64,000 bases of DNA from positions 2,192,368 to 2,256,367 of the forward strand of contig NZ_KZ293963.1 in the NCBI RefSeq assembly GCF_002352765.1, given 5' to 3'. The stretch is from Alteribacter populi (GTDB lineage: Bacteria > Bacillota > Bacilli > Bacillales > Salisediminibacteriaceae). Of the stretch, positions 7,578-17,264 are shown in pieces. Both the position numbers and the translations under genes were made by a program. The first letter of the stretch is position 1, and every line of letters begins with the position of its first letter. The notes beneath the pieces are model-generated. The model was not told the DNA's origin. It did not search any database and saw nothing but the letters and a program-made list of their open reading frames with translations.

Positions 7578-8648
7578 TTACAAAGAAGAAGCACGAGAAC
7601 CGTCTCTATGCTTCCAAAACCTTTGGACTGTTGCCTTAGAAACATCTGATAAGTGCTGATATTGATAATGTGGATTATGGTCTTTATCTATAAGAGTTGC
7701 GCGTACCCCTTCGAAAAAATCGTGGTGATTCATAAAATTTGTAGCAAGGACTAAATCAGTAGCAAAACACTCTTCTCGTGTTTTGTTTTCTCCTTCAATT
7801 AGCTGCTTTAATGTTATTTTTAAAGAGAAAGGAGATTTTGATAGCAATGTTTCTTTTGTTTTAGTTGCCCAATCACACGATTTGTCCTCTAAAGATTTGA
7901 CGATGTCTTCAATCGTTTCAAAAGAAAAGTGATAATGTATATCTTCTTGATATGCGGCTAGCTTACTTGCATTTGGAGGTAGCTCACAAAATTGACTTAC
8001 GAGCTGCTTAAGTATAGTGTCTACGTCATTGTTATGCCAATTGGTTTTCTCAACATGTAAGAGAAAAGCTTCAAGATGATCATTCTTCATGTAGGTATCT
8101 GCTCCATTTATATACATAACATCTGAGGCCTGAATGACAGATGCAGTTAAGGCTAGGTAGCGTCCCGTATATCCTGGTGCTTTATTTAAGAAATAGGCAG
8201 CTCCTACATCTGGAAAGAACCCAATATTCATTTCTGGCATCGCCCATTTTGTACGGTCAGTGACAATTCGATAACTGGCTCCATAGGTTAATCCAACTCC
8301 CCCGCCCATCACAACACCATCCAAACAAGCGATAATTGGTTTCGCATATTGATAGATGCATTGGTCGACTTTATACTCTACTTCAAAAAAACGTTCTGCT
8401 TTTTCCAACGCCATTTGATTAGACTGAGCTTCATATAACGTTTTAATATCACCGCCAGCACAAAAACCTTTCTCACCACTACCTTTCATGACAATCAAGC
8501 GAACCTGGTTATCTGCTTCCCAATCTTCCAGCTTTTGTCCAATCACTTCCAACATTTCAAGAGACAATGAATTCATAGCCTTTGAGCGGTTTAGCGTTAT
8601 GGTTGCTACACCATTTTCACTAACCGAATAGAGCACGTCATTCGTCAA
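7578..8648 (-). CDS. 3-hydroxyisobutyryl-CoA hydrolase (valine degradation)
   Basis: This crotonase-fold thioesterase releases free 3-hydroxyisobutyrate from its CoA ester, a step specific to valine breakdown. From TTG 8648 the protein is 356 residues, the family's usual length. GGGAGG lies eight bases upstream, and this start avoids overlap with the preceding gene, unlike the longer in-frame start at 8726. Motifs seen are GFCAGGD (61-67), MGGGVGL (114-120) forming the oxyanion hole, and MPEMNIGFFPDVG (137-149), whose FFPDVG is diagnostic for HIBYL-CoA hydrolase rather than plain enoyl-CoA hydratase. It is the last gene of the prp/valine operon. Confidence 0.9.
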   Translation of the reverse strand: MTNDVLYSVSENGVATITLNRSKAMNSLSLEMLEVIGQKLEDWEADNQVRLIVMKGSGEKGFCAGGDIKTLYEAQSNQMALEKAERFFEVEYKVDQCIYQYAKPIIACLDGVVMGGGVGLTYGASYRIVTDRTKWAMPEMNIGFFPDVGAAYFLNKAPGYTGRYLALTASVIQASDVMYINGADTYMKNDHLEAFLLHVEKTNWHNNDVDTILKQLVSQFCELPPNASKLAAYQEDIHYHFSFETIEDIVKSLEDKSCDWATKTKETLLSKSPFSLKITLKQLIEGENKTREECFATDLVLATNFMNHHDFFEGVRATLIDKDHNPHYQYQHLSDVSKATVQRFWKHRDGSRASSL

Positions 8649-8664
8649 TTGTAAAACCTCCCTT

Positions 8665-9450
8665 TTATGAATGTAGAAAATCAGGCTTTCGCTTTTCAAT
8701 AAAAGCTTGAATGCCTTCTTTTGCATCGTTAATTAAAAATAACTCAGCAAACTTTTCCCGCTCTCTTTTTAACCCGTCATCTAAGGGCTCCTGATTTCCT
8801 TGGATAATGCATTCCACTACTCGTGAAACACTTGTCATGCTCTTTCCTTCTACAAGAGTATTGGCAATCGCAACTGCAGTTTCTAACACTTCATTTTCAG
8901 AAGCTACTAATTGAATAATCCCAAGATTGACAGCTTCCTCTGCACTAAGCTGTTTGCTTGTTAATATTAAATCCAATGCATTGGCCGTGCCTGTTATCCT
9001 CGCAAGGCGTTGAGTACCTCCGAACGTCGGGAGTAGACCAAGTTTCAACTCCGGTAAACCGAGGGTCGCACTATTTGAAGCAATTCGATAATGACAACTC
9101 ATCGCTAACTCTAACCCTCCTCCAAGGGCAGGACCATTAATCGCAGCAACCACCGGCTTATTCATCGTTTCGATTTCGTTACATAATGCTTGACCTGCTT
9201 CTGCCATTGCCAATCCTTTTTCTTCGTCTCCTAAAGCAGATAAAAATTCCTTTATATCCGCTCCGGCAATAAAAAACCTTCCCGCACCAGTAACGATAAC
9301 AGCTCTTGTTTCTTCATCATCCGCTAACGTATTGAAGCGTGCACGCAATTCATCGATACATGCAGACGATAACATGTTTGCCGGGGGATTATTCACTTCT
9401 ACGATCGTGATAAAGTTCTCTTTGATTACTTTCGTATAGTTGTATTCCAC
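8665..9450 (-). CDS. Enoyl-CoA hydratase (probable methacrylyl-CoA hydratase)
   Basis: The 261-residue crotonase has the oxyanion-hole segments AGADIKEF (62-69) and GPALGGGLELAM (106-117), and both catalytic glutamates Glu114 and Glu134 (LPELKLG). In this operon the expected substrate is methacrylyl-CoA, made from isobutyryl-CoA by the acyl-CoA dehydrogenase and passed on to the hydrolase encoded 16 bp downstream. Substrate choice is inferred from context; sequence alone only shows a general short-chain hydratase. The start is GTG at 9450, nine bases after GGAGGG. Confidence 0.9.
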   Translation of the reverse strand: MEYNYTKVIKENFITIVEVNNPPANMLSSACIDELRARFNTLADDEETRAVIVTGAGRFFIAGADIKEFLSALGDEEKGLAMAEAGQALCNEIETMNKPVVAAINGPALGGGLELAMSCHYRIASNSATLGLPELKLGLLPTFGGTQRLARITGTANALDLILTSKQLSAEEAVNLGIIQLVASENEVLETAVAIANTLVEGKSMTSVSRVVECIIQGNQEPLDDGLKREREKFAELFLINDAKEGIQAFIEKRKPDFLHS

Positions 9451-9553
9451 CTTGCAATACCCTCCTTCACATTTTTACCATAAAAATTTCGAGACAGCCT
9501 TTCGAAAAAAGGGAACCATCGCTTTTTCCATGGCTCCCTTGTAAAAACACAGC

Positions 9554-11011
9554 TTAAAACCAGCGCTCCGTAACGACTTTTTTACGAGTGTAAAATTGCA
9601 CACCATCCTTTCCGTTCGTACCGAGATCTCCGTAGAAGGATGCTTTGTTTCCTGCAAATGAGAAAAACGCCATTGGAGCTGGGACATTGACATTAACGCC
9701 AATCATTCCAGCATCAATTTTTTCACGGAATCGTTGTGCGTCTTTACCACTTGATGTATAAATGACTGCGCCATTTGCAAACTTAGATTGATTCGTAATT
9801 TGAATCCCTTCTTCAAGATCCTTTACTCTTACCACACTTAATACAGGTGCAAATATTTCGTCTTGCCAAATTTTCATATCCGGCTTTACGTGGTCAAAAA
9901 TCGTTGCCCCTACGTAATACCCGTCTTCATCAGTTACACCTTCTCGGCCATCTACCAATAACTCAGCGCCTTCTTCAACTCCCCGGTCAATATACCCAAG
10001 AACACGCTCTTTATGAACTTCGCGAATTAATGGCCCAACAAAGTTTTCTTCGTATCGTCCATCTCCTACTTTTAATTTACGTGTTTCTGACACGAGAACG
10101 TCCATGAATTGATCTGCAATATCATCCTCAACGGCAACAACTGAACATGCCATGCATCGTTCGCCACTACTGCCGAATGCCGATCCGATCACACCTTGAA
10201 CGGTTTTGTCGATATGACAATCGGTCATAACCAGTGCATGGTTCTTTGCGCCCGCAAGTGCTTGGACTCGTTTTCCATGAGCCGTACCTGTTTGATAGAC
10301 ATGTTTTGCTACTGGTTCAGATCCTACAAATGAAATCGCTTTAACATCGGTATGTTCTACTAAGCGGTTTACGACATCTTTACCGCCATGAACTAAATTC
10401 AAGACACCTTTTGGAAAACCTGCCTCATAAAACAGCTCGACTAGTTTCCCTGCCAAAATAGGTGTTCGCTCTGATGTTTTCAACACAAATGTATTCCCAC
10501 ATGCTACGGCAAGCGGAAACATCCATAGAGGGATCATCATCGGAAAGTTGAAAGGTGTAATCCCTGCAACGACACCAAGAGGGTAACGCCAAATGGAGCC
10601 ATCAATTCCTTCTGCAATATTCGGAAGTGCTTCACCCATCATTAAATTTGGTGTCGACGTCGCTAGCTCAGCCGCTTCAATTCCACGTTGAACTTCTCCG
10701 CGTGCGTCCTTTAACGTTTTACCATTCTCTAATGTAATAATTTCAGCCAATTCTTCTTTTTGTTCTTGTAATAATTGAAGATACTTGTATAGCAACCTAG
10801 ATCGTTGTGGAACTGGTACTTCAGACCACGATGGATAGACACGCTGAGCCGCTTCGATCGCACGATTAGTGTCTTCTATTGTAGATAATGTGACGTGCGC
10901 AATGACCTTTCCATTTGCGGGATTGGGAACCGCTTCAACCTCTGTGCCAGTAGAATTTTCCCATTTACCATCAATATGATTTTGAATATGTTGGACTTTT
11001 GTCGTAATCAT
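9554..11011 (-). CDS. mmsA: CoA-acylating methylmalonate-semialdehyde dehydrogenase
   Basis: This enzyme oxidises methylmalonate semialdehyde to propionyl-CoA, CO2 and NADH, ending the valine branch and feeding the methylcitrate cycle encoded upstream. The 485-residue aldehyde dehydrogenase has the catalytic Cys286 in GSSGERCMACS, and the MMSDH-typical NHIDGKW N terminus and PFNFPMMIPLWMFP segment near 153-166. The ATG overlaps the mmsB stop by 4 bp (ATGA), so translation is coupled. IolA of inositol catabolism has the same fold; the neighbours favour the valine role. Confidence 0.94.
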   Translation of the reverse strand: MITTKVQHIQNHIDGKWENSTGTEVEAVPNPANGKVIAHVTLSTIEDTNRAIEAAQRVYPSWSEVPVPQRSRLLYKYLQLLQEQKEELAEIITLENGKTLKDARGEVQRGIEAAELATSTPNLMMGEALPNIAEGIDGSIWRYPLGVVAGITPFNFPMMIPLWMFPLAVACGNTFVLKTSERTPILAGKLVELFYEAGFPKGVLNLVHGGKDVVNRLVEHTDVKAISFVGSEPVAKHVYQTGTAHGKRVQALAGAKNHALVMTDCHIDKTVQGVIGSAFGSSGERCMACSVVAVEDDIADQFMDVLVSETRKLKVGDGRYEENFVGPLIREVHKERVLGYIDRGVEEGAELLVDGREGVTDEDGYYVGATIFDHVKPDMKIWQDEIFAPVLSVVRVKDLEEGIQITNQSKFANGAVIYTSSGKDAQRFREKIDAGMIGVNVNVPAPMAFFSFAGNKASFYGDLGTNGKDGVQFYTRKKVVTERWF

Positions 11012-11916
11012 TCCATCATCTCCTTTCCCGATAATAAAGACGGCGTCTGTTCACTAATTTTACGATAAAGAACAGACATATCTTTTTCACCAAACCCATT
11101 TTTCTCCACTTCTTCGTACATTGAAAACAACGCCTTACTTATTGGTAAATCTAGTTCCTTCTTCTCTGCCAAATCTAGCGCAAACCGTAAATCCTTGTTC
11201 AAAAGCTTTAAAGAGAAGCCGGGTTCATATTGATCGCTTGCTATAAAGCTTTTGTAATTCCGTTCGTAAATTCGACTTTGACCATAACTAACATTTAAAA
11301 TAGTAAACAATTGATCTAAGTCTAAATCACTTTGTTTCGCTAGGTTAAGTGCTTCACTTACCCCTGCCGTATAAAAACCGATGAGGAGATTGTTAATGAG
11401 TTTTGTAACCGTTCCACTTTCAATTTTTTCACTAATATGGACAACATTTTCGCCTAATGTATCCAATACCGGTAATGCTTTCTCATAGGCTTCTCTTGGA
11501 CCACCGATCATGAACGTTAGTGTTCGATTGAGCGCACCGACAACGCCTCCGCTGACAGGTGAAGCTAAGTAATCAATGCCATTTTTTTTAGCAGCTTTTT
11601 CAATTTTACTATTAGTTTCCGGAGTGACCGTACTCGTGTCAATGAGTACGGTATTCGGGTGGCTGTTTCTAACGAGTCCCTCGTCTCCTAAAAAAATGGA
11701 CTCTACTGCATCAGTAGATGGTAAGCTTGTTATAATAACATCACAATTTTGTCCCAAAGAAGGAATGGAAGCGCCAATCGCCCCCCCTGCTTGTTGAAAA
11801 GAAGCTTCAGCGTCCGCATTTAAATCAGAACCATAAACAGTATAGCCGGATTCGATTAAATTACTAGACATCGGGAGCCCCATGTTCCCAAGTCCAATAA
11901 CCGCTATTTTTTCCAT
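11008..11916 (-). CDS. mmsB: 3-hydroxyisobutyrate dehydrogenase
   Basis: The NAD-dependent enzyme converts 3-hydroxyisobutyrate to methylmalonate semialdehyde. From ATG 11916 (GGAGG seven bases upstream) it is 302 residues, the family standard. A longer in-frame start at 12030 would overlap the acyl-CoA dehydrogenase gene and adds a non-homologous hydrophobic leader, so it is rejected. The Rossmann motif GLGNMG is at 8-13, the substrate loop SPVSGGVVGA at 119-128, and the catalytic lysine Lys172 in KLINNLL. It sits between the dehydrogenase and mmsA genes in pathway order. Confidence 0.94.
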   Translation of the reverse strand: MEKIAVIGLGNMGLPMSSNLIESGYTVYGSDLNADAEASFQQAGGAIGASIPSLGQNCDVIITSLPSTDAVESIFLGDEGLVRNSHPNTVLIDTSTVTPETNSKIEKAAKKNGIDYLASPVSGGVVGALNRTLTFMIGGPREAYEKALPVLDTLGENVVHISEKIESGTVTKLINNLLIGFYTAGVSEALNLAKQSDLDLDQLFTILNVSYGQSRIYERNYKSFIASDQYEPGFSLKLLNKDLRFALDLAEKKELDLPISKALFSMYEEVEKNGFGEKDMSVLYRKISEQTPSLLSGKEMME

Positions 11917-11938
11917 TTTAATTCCTCCATTTAAATGT

Positions 11939-13630
11939 TTATCGAGCTCGATCGGTGATCTCTTTTGCAATCTCTCGTTTATACGAAAATAGATTGTTGT
12001 ATAGAGGAATATGAAGATGACGGACTTCATTTAGCAGGCTCTTTTTATCCTCTTCATTCGATACGATCCCAGATATAAAAGAGATGACGGCCTTTTCCAC
12101 TCTACGGAAGCCTTCCTCACATAAAACATTTGTCATCAATTGCTTGATCTTCTCTTTTTCCGGACCATTTTTTGCTTTAGCTTTTTCTGTGCGCAAATAG
12201 GACGACTCCATTACATACAAATCGCTCATCGTATCAGCTAATATTCGTAACAATTCTTGCTCTTTCTCAACCTTAAGACCAGATACAGAAAACGCTTTTA
12301 AGGATTGGTTAAGTAATTGTTTAGATAGTTGAATGTACTGTCCATTTCGATCACTGTTTGTTTCACTTGTCATGTCTGTTGTTGTAAATCGAGATTGCCG
12401 GAATTTCTTCAACAACGATTTTGCGATTGTCAAACGATTAATTTCGTTTGTACCTTCAAAGATGCGACTAATTCTAGCATCTCGATATAACCGTTCTACT
12501 TCGTTTTCTTCCATATAGCCATATCCACCATGTATTTGAACGGCTTCATCTACAACTCTACCAAGCACTTCTGAACACTTCACTTTGTTAATCGCACATT
12601 CCATCGCATAATTGGCGATCTTTTTGTTTATGTTATCGCCGTTATCTGCTAATTGGATCACCTCATCTAACACACCAGCTGTTCGGTACGTAGCACTTTC
12701 CGCTCCGTATATAGAGGTAGTCATATTTGCGATTTTTTCTTGAATAATTGTAAAATCGGCGATGGGCTTTTTAAACTGCTTCCGTTCTTTCGCATACTTA
12801 ACTGACAATTGAAGTGCCTGTTTAGCCGAACCAATATTCGCAAACGCAAGCTTAAGACGTGCCATGTTTAATATATTTAGTGCAATATGATGACCTTCAC
12901 CAACTTCTCCAAGTACATTTTCATTTGGTATTAAAACATCTTCTAATATGAGCGTTGCTGTAGAAGATCCTTTAATCCCCATCTTCTTTTCTTCTGAACC
13001 AATAGATACACCTTGAAACGTTCTTTCAACGATGAAAGCCGTCATGCCTTTTGCTGTTTTTGCGAAGACGACATATACATCAGCAATATGGGCATTCGTA
13101 ATCCACTGCTTTTCTCCATTCAGTACCCACGCTGTGCCCTCATCATTTTGCACAGCGCTCGTTTTTGGGTTTAATGCATCAGAGCCTGCATTTGATTCCG
13201 TTAATGCATAGGCGCCAATCCAAACCCCTGAGGAAAGCTTAGATAAATATTTTTGTTTTTGTTCCTCCGTTCCGAAATAAACGTATGGTAATGTACCGAC
13301 ACCAGCATGAATATTAAATGCAACGCCAAATGATCCACCATAACCCATTTTTTCTGCTACAAGGCCTGATATTTTTTTATTTAAGGACAATCCTCCACAT
13401 GCCTCTGGAACTTCGATCCCTAGTAAACCAAGCTCTCCTGCTTTTTCAAATAGTTTGCGGGCGATCCCATAATTGTGTTGCTCTAGAGACTGTAATTGAG
13501 GGACAACTTCTTGGTTTACATATAGTTCTGTTGTTTTCGATATGAGATGATCTTCGTCGCTGAAATCTTCCGGCGTAAAAAGATCAACACTCGTCTCATG
13601 TGATAAAGAATGAAGCGCTAATTCATCCAT
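11939..13630 (-). CDS. Acyl-CoA dehydrogenase with long C-terminal extension (probable isobutyryl-CoA dehydrogenase)
   Basis: The FAD enzyme is 563 residues from ATG 13630, which follows GAGGAGGG. Residues 1-400 form a normal acyl-CoA dehydrogenase: ALTESNAGSDA (142-152), QIHGGYGYMEEN (365-376) and FEGTNEI with the catalytic-base candidate Glu392. About 160 further helical, charged residues follow. This is longer than the roughly 380-residue short-chain enzymes and recalls the FadE-like subfamily of Bacillus. Its place between prpB and mmsB suggests isobutyryl-CoA as substrate. That is inference; a fatty acyl-CoA role is the alternative. Confidence 0.88.
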   Translation of the reverse strand: MDELALHSLSHETSVDLFTPEDFSDEDHLISKTTELYVNQEVVPQLQSLEQHNYGIARKLFEKAGELGLLGIEVPEACGGLSLNKKISGLVAEKMGYGGSFGVAFNIHAGVGTLPYVYFGTEEQKQKYLSKLSSGVWIGAYALTESNAGSDALNPKTSAVQNDEGTAWVLNGEKQWITNAHIADVYVVFAKTAKGMTAFIVERTFQGVSIGSEEKKMGIKGSSTATLILEDVLIPNENVLGEVGEGHHIALNILNMARLKLAFANIGSAKQALQLSVKYAKERKQFKKPIADFTIIQEKIANMTTSIYGAESATYRTAGVLDEVIQLADNGDNINKKIANYAMECAINKVKCSEVLGRVVDEAVQIHGGYGYMEENEVERLYRDARISRIFEGTNEINRLTIAKSLLKKFRQSRFTTTDMTSETNSDRNGQYIQLSKQLLNQSLKAFSVSGLKVEKEQELLRILADTMSDLYVMESSYLRTEKAKAKNGPEKEKIKQLMTNVLCEEGFRRVEKAVISFISGIVSNEEDKKSLLNEVRHLHIPLYNNLFSYKREIAKEITDRAR

Positions 13631-13647
13631 CACGACCCTCCTCATCT

Positions 13648-14556
13648 TCAATGTTCATCAGGTATAACTGTTTTGGCTATCTCACTATCTAAGTCCTCAA
13701 ATTTATAATAGGAAATCGTTTCATACAATTCACTTCTCGTTTGCATCTTTGAAAGGCGATCCTTTTGAGAGCCTTGCTTTTTAATCATTTGAAACACGTC
13801 TTCGTATGCTTTAGCGGCAACTCGAAGTGATGTGACTGGATAGATCACCATCTGAAATCCCATGCTTGCAAATTGTTCTGCCGTATAATAAGGTGTTTTT
13901 CCAAATTCGGTCATATTCGCAAGCAATGGTGCCGTTATTTTATTTGAAAATACGCGAAATTCCTCTTCTGACTGGAGCGCCTCGGGAAAAATGGCATCTG
14001 CACCTGCTTTAATGTATGCTGTTGCCCTATCGATAGCGGAATCTAAGCCTTCAACACCTCGAGAATCTGTCCGTGCTACGACAACCATATCTGGTGCTAC
14101 TTCTTTAATCGTTTTTATTTTTTGTACCATCTCTTCTGTTGAAATGAGCTGTTTTCCGTTTAAGTGTCCACATTTTTTGGGAAGCTGCTGGTCTTCAATT
14201 TGAACGGCTGCTACATTTGCTTCCATCATTTCTCTAGCTGTACGTGCGACATTCAATACACCTCCAAAGCCAGTATCGATATCAACAAGGACAGGCAGAT
14301 TTGTAGCTCGTACAAGATCTCGAGCTCGATCTGCCATTTCTGTTGACGTGACAATACCCAAATCCGGTAAACCGCGACTAGCTGTATAGGCTGCTCCTGA
14401 TAAATAAAGTGCCGAAAACCCTGCACTTTTTGCAACTAAGGCAGCCATCGCATCATGAGCACCTGGAATTTGCAGGATTTCTGGAGATGATATTAGCGAA
14501 CGAAATTGATCTGCCAGCTCTTTTTGTGTTACCTGTTGATCTACTATCCAAGCCAT
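13648..14556 (-). CDS. prpB: 2-methylisocitrate lyase
   Basis: The enzyme splits 2-methylisocitrate into pyruvate and succinate, the last step of the methylcitrate cycle. The 302-residue product of the isocitrate lyase/PEP mutase superfamily carries DIDTGFGG (92-99, metal-binding loop) and the catalytic KKCGH at 127-131. Within the family KKCGHLNGK marks methylisocitrate lyase. It lies 16 bp downstream of prpD and its stop abuts the following dehydrogenase gene. The B. subtilis counterpart is in the mmg operon (yqiQ). Confidence 0.95.
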   Translation of the reverse strand: MAWIVDQQVTQKELADQFRSLISSPEILQIPGAHDAMAALVAKSAGFSALYLSGAAYTASRGLPDLGIVTSTEMADRARDLVRATNLPVLVDIDTGFGGVLNVARTAREMMEANVAAVQIEDQQLPKKCGHLNGKQLISTEEMVQKIKTIKEVAPDMVVVARTDSRGVEGLDSAIDRATAYIKAGADAIFPEALQSEEEFRVFSNKITAPLLANMTEFGKTPYYTAEQFASMGFQMVIYPVTSLRVAAKAYEDVFQMIKKQGSQKDRLSKMQTRSELYETISYYKFEDLDSEIAKTVIPDEH

Positions 14557-14572
14557 CTAGGAGTCCTCCTTA

Positions 14573-16009
14573 TTAAACTAAGAACAAATCGACAAATTTT
14601 TTAACACTCATTTTTTCTAATGTTTCTTGGTCATAACAAACATCTTCAATCCTTTGTGTCTGTTTCCTTGGAAAATGATTTTTTATATTACTAGAAAATT
14701 TCTCTTTAATCTTAGGAATGGCTTCTTCCCTACGGAAGCGGTGACCTAGCGGGTATTCAATTGCCACATTTTCAGTTGAACTTCCATCTTTAAAATGAAC
14801 CTGAACGGCATTGGCGATTGAGCGCTTGCTCGGTTCAAGGTAATCACGACTGTACTGTTCATTTTCTAAAACGACCATTTTATCCCTTAAACGATCAATG
14901 TTAGTATCTAAAGCTACACCATCCTCATAATGCTCGGCTTTAATATCCCCTTTCAACAAGCCGATTGCGGTAATGTACTGTAAGCAGTGGTCGCGATCGG
15001 CCGGATTGTGGAGTGGTCCTTTTTTATCAATAATACGGATAGCAGATTCATGTGTCGTGATCGTAATGCTATCAATATCATCAAGACGATCTTTCACTTG
15101 TGAGTGAAGCTGTACAGCACATTCTGCAGCCGTTTGTGCATGAAATTCTGCTGGATAGGACACTTTAAACAACACATTTTCCATTACATAGGAGCTTAAA
15201 GGACGACCGAGCTTCAATTCTTTTTTATTGAATAATACATCTTGAAAGCCCCATCCTGGAGCTGAAAGTGCAGATGAATACCCCATTTCTCCCTTTACAG
15301 CCATCATCGCTAAGTAAACACCTCTGCTCGTAGCGTCACCTGCTGCCCACGACTTACGTGATCCCGTGTTTGGAGCCTGCCTGTACGTACGTAAGCTGGA
15401 ATTGTCTATCCACGCGTTAGATAGTGCGTTCGTAATTTCCTCAGCACGACCACCTAACATTTTCGTGACCACCGCTGTCGTCGCAACCTTGACAAATAGC
15501 ACGTGATCCAAACCAACTCGATTTAAACTATTTTCTAAAGCAAGCACACCTTGAATTTCATGTGCCTTAATCATCGCCTCTAACACGTCTTTCACTGTTA
15601 GCGCACTTTTACCCTCTGCTACATTCTGTCGGCAAATGTAGTCTGCCACAGCTAAAATACCACCAAGGTTATCAGATGGGTGCCCCCACTCTGCTGCTAG
15701 CCATGTGTCGTTATAATCAAGCCAGCGAATCATACAGCCAATATTAAAAGCTCCTTGAACGGGGTCTAGTACATACGGCGTTCCTGGAACTCGACTACCA
15801 TTGGGTACAACCGTTTCAGGTACGATTGGTCCTAACAATTTCGTGCAATCTGGATAGTCTAATGCAAGAACTCCACAGCCAAGGGTATCAAGCAAAACAT
15901 AACGAGCAGTATCAAACGCCTCTGAGCTAGTAATCTCTTCATGCAGTACATAGTCAGTAATTTCCTCTAATAAACGGTCTACATTGGTTTGTTCATTAAG
16001 TTGTAGCAA
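14573..16009 (-). CDS. prpD: 2-methylcitrate dehydratase
   Basis: This MmgE/PrpD-family enzyme dehydrates 2-methylcitrate, the second step of the methylcitrate cycle. The 478-residue length and features such as RYVLLDTLGCGVLALDYPDC, WLAAEWGHPSDNLGGILA and AGDATSRGVYLAMMA match the family. The most plausible start is TTG at 16009, with AAGGGAAG six bases upstream. It lies 86 bp after prpC; no convincing promoter or small ORF is seen in that gap. The later isomerisation to methylisocitrate would need an aconitase encoded elsewhere. Confidence 0.94.
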   Translation of the reverse strand: MLQLNEQTNVDRLLEEITDYVLHEEITSSEAFDTARYVLLDTLGCGVLALDYPDCTKLLGPIVPETVVPNGSRVPGTPYVLDPVQGAFNIGCMIRWLDYNDTWLAAEWGHPSDNLGGILAVADYICRQNVAEGKSALTVKDVLEAMIKAHEIQGVLALENSLNRVGLDHVLFVKVATTAVVTKMLGGRAEEITNALSNAWIDNSSLRTYRQAPNTGSRKSWAAGDATSRGVYLAMMAVKGEMGYSSALSAPGWGFQDVLFNKKELKLGRPLSSYVMENVLFKVSYPAEFHAQTAAECAVQLHSQVKDRLDDIDSITITTHESAIRIIDKKGPLHNPADRDHCLQYITAIGLLKGDIKAEHYEDGVALDTNIDRLRDKMVVLENEQYSRDYLEPSKRSIANAVQVHFKDGSSTENVAIEYPLGHRFRREEAIPKIKEKFSSNIKNHFPRKQTQRIEDVCYDQETLEKMSVKKFVDLFLV

Positions 16010-16095
16010 TTGAATCTTCCCTTTCTAAATGTAATGGTTTAAGTCATGCTCCTGAAAGCAGCGTTTACAAGTGGTATAAACAGCTGCGAGATAAA

Positions 16096-17214
16096 TCAAT
16101 CGTTGCAGACATGTTGTTTTCCTGTATAAAGTACACGCGGACGGAACAGTCGATTATTGTTGTGCTGTTCAATCACGTGAGCACATAACCCTATCGTTCT
16201 AGCACTGAAGAAGATAGGTGTATACAATGGAATCGGAATTCCAAGCATCCAATATACAGGAGCTGCATAATAATCCAAATTCGGATAAAGCCCTTTTTCT
16301 CTTTCCATAACCTTTTCTCCTGCTTCACACATCTGGTAAAGCAAATTGTTACCTTTCACTTCACACAATTGCTTTAACGCTTCCTTCATCATAAGTGCTC
16401 TTGGGTCCATTTTCTTCATATATACACGATGTCCAAAACCCATAATCCGTTCTTTTTTAAATAACTTTCGTTCCAACAATTCCTCAAACTGCTCTACCGT
16501 TTCCACCTGAAGCAGCATATACATGACTGCTTCATTTGCACCACCATGTAAGTTCCCTTTCAATGAAGACACTGCCCCTGTCAGTGCCCCATACAAATCA
16601 GCGTTTGTGGAAGAAATGACTCTTGCAGTAAACGTGGAATTAGGCATCTCATGTTCACTATATAAAACAAGAGACTTATCAAAGATTTGTTCTTCTAATG
16701 ACGTTGGCTTCTTTCCCGTAAGCATATAAAAGAAATTGGCACTATACGACAAGCTCTGAAGTGGAGCTACGGGTTCATTTTTATTAATGATCCGATAACT
16801 GTTACTAACGATGTTTGGAACCTTCCCTAGTAGTTTATAAGCTCGATCCCTATTCACTGTTAAAGAACGGTCCTCCAGTTGGTTGTCGTAACCTGCAAGA
16901 GCAGATATCCCTGTACGTAGCCCGTCCATTGGGTGCGTTTGCTCTGGCAAAAGCTTAAAGCCGTCCAACACTCCTCGCGGCAGCTCATACTCCTTCTTTA
17001 ACACCTCTTGCACAGCTTTCTTTTCATCGTTCATAGGAAGTGTCTTTTCAAGTAAAAGATGGACGACATCCAAATACTCCTTTGTTTGAGAAAGCTCAAT
17101 AAGATCATACCCCTGAATGACAATTTTCCCTTGCACTGTATCTAAAAGAGAGATTTCTGTTTCTGCAGCAACTACCCCTTCAAGTCCTGGAGAATACTCC
17201 ACTTTAGATTCCAT
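16096..17214 (-). CDS. prpC: 2-methylcitrate synthase / citrate synthase
   Basis: The enzyme condenses propionyl-CoA with oxaloacetate to open the methylcitrate cycle. From ATG 17214 (GGGAGG six bases upstream) the protein is 372 residues, as in B. subtilis MmgD; an in-frame start at 17244 lies before the ribosome site and is rejected. Catalytic-site histidines are seen as His188 (SEHEMPNSTFTARV), His223 (LHGGANEAVM) and His262 (GFGHRVY). Motifs alone do not separate methylcitrate from citrate synthase, but prpD and prpB downstream make the call firm. It is the first enzyme gene after the B12 riboswitch leader. Confidence 0.94.
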   Translation of the reverse strand: MESKVEYSPGLEGVVAAETEISLLDTVQGKIVIQGYDLIELSQTKEYLDVVHLLLEKTLPMNDEKKAVQEVLKKEYELPRGVLDGFKLLPEQTHPMDGLRTGISALAGYDNQLEDRSLTVNRDRAYKLLGKVPNIVSNSYRIINKNEPVAPLQSLSYSANFFYMLTGKKPTSLEEQIFDKSLVLYSEHEMPNSTFTARVISSTNADLYGALTGAVSSLKGNLHGGANEAVMYMLLQVETVEQFEELLERKLFKKERIMGFGHRVYMKKMDPRALMMKEALKQLCEVKGNNLLYQMCEAGEKVMEREKGLYPNLDYYAAPVYWMLGIPIPLYTPIFFSARTIGLCAHVIEQHNNNRLFRPRVLYTGKQHVCND

Positions 17215-17264
17215 CTTCATCCTCCCATCCAAATAAATCCTCATTTATAATTTTGTAAGCCTTT

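Noticed and set aside
11917..12030. N-terminal extension of 3-hydroxyisobutyrate dehydrogenase
   Set aside because: The extension is not homologous, overlaps the upstream gene, and ATG 11916 has GGAGG at proper spacing.
14164..14346. Plus-strand ORFs inside prpB and other operon genes
   Set aside because: Shadows of well-supported minus-strand genes; no start signals or conserved motifs.
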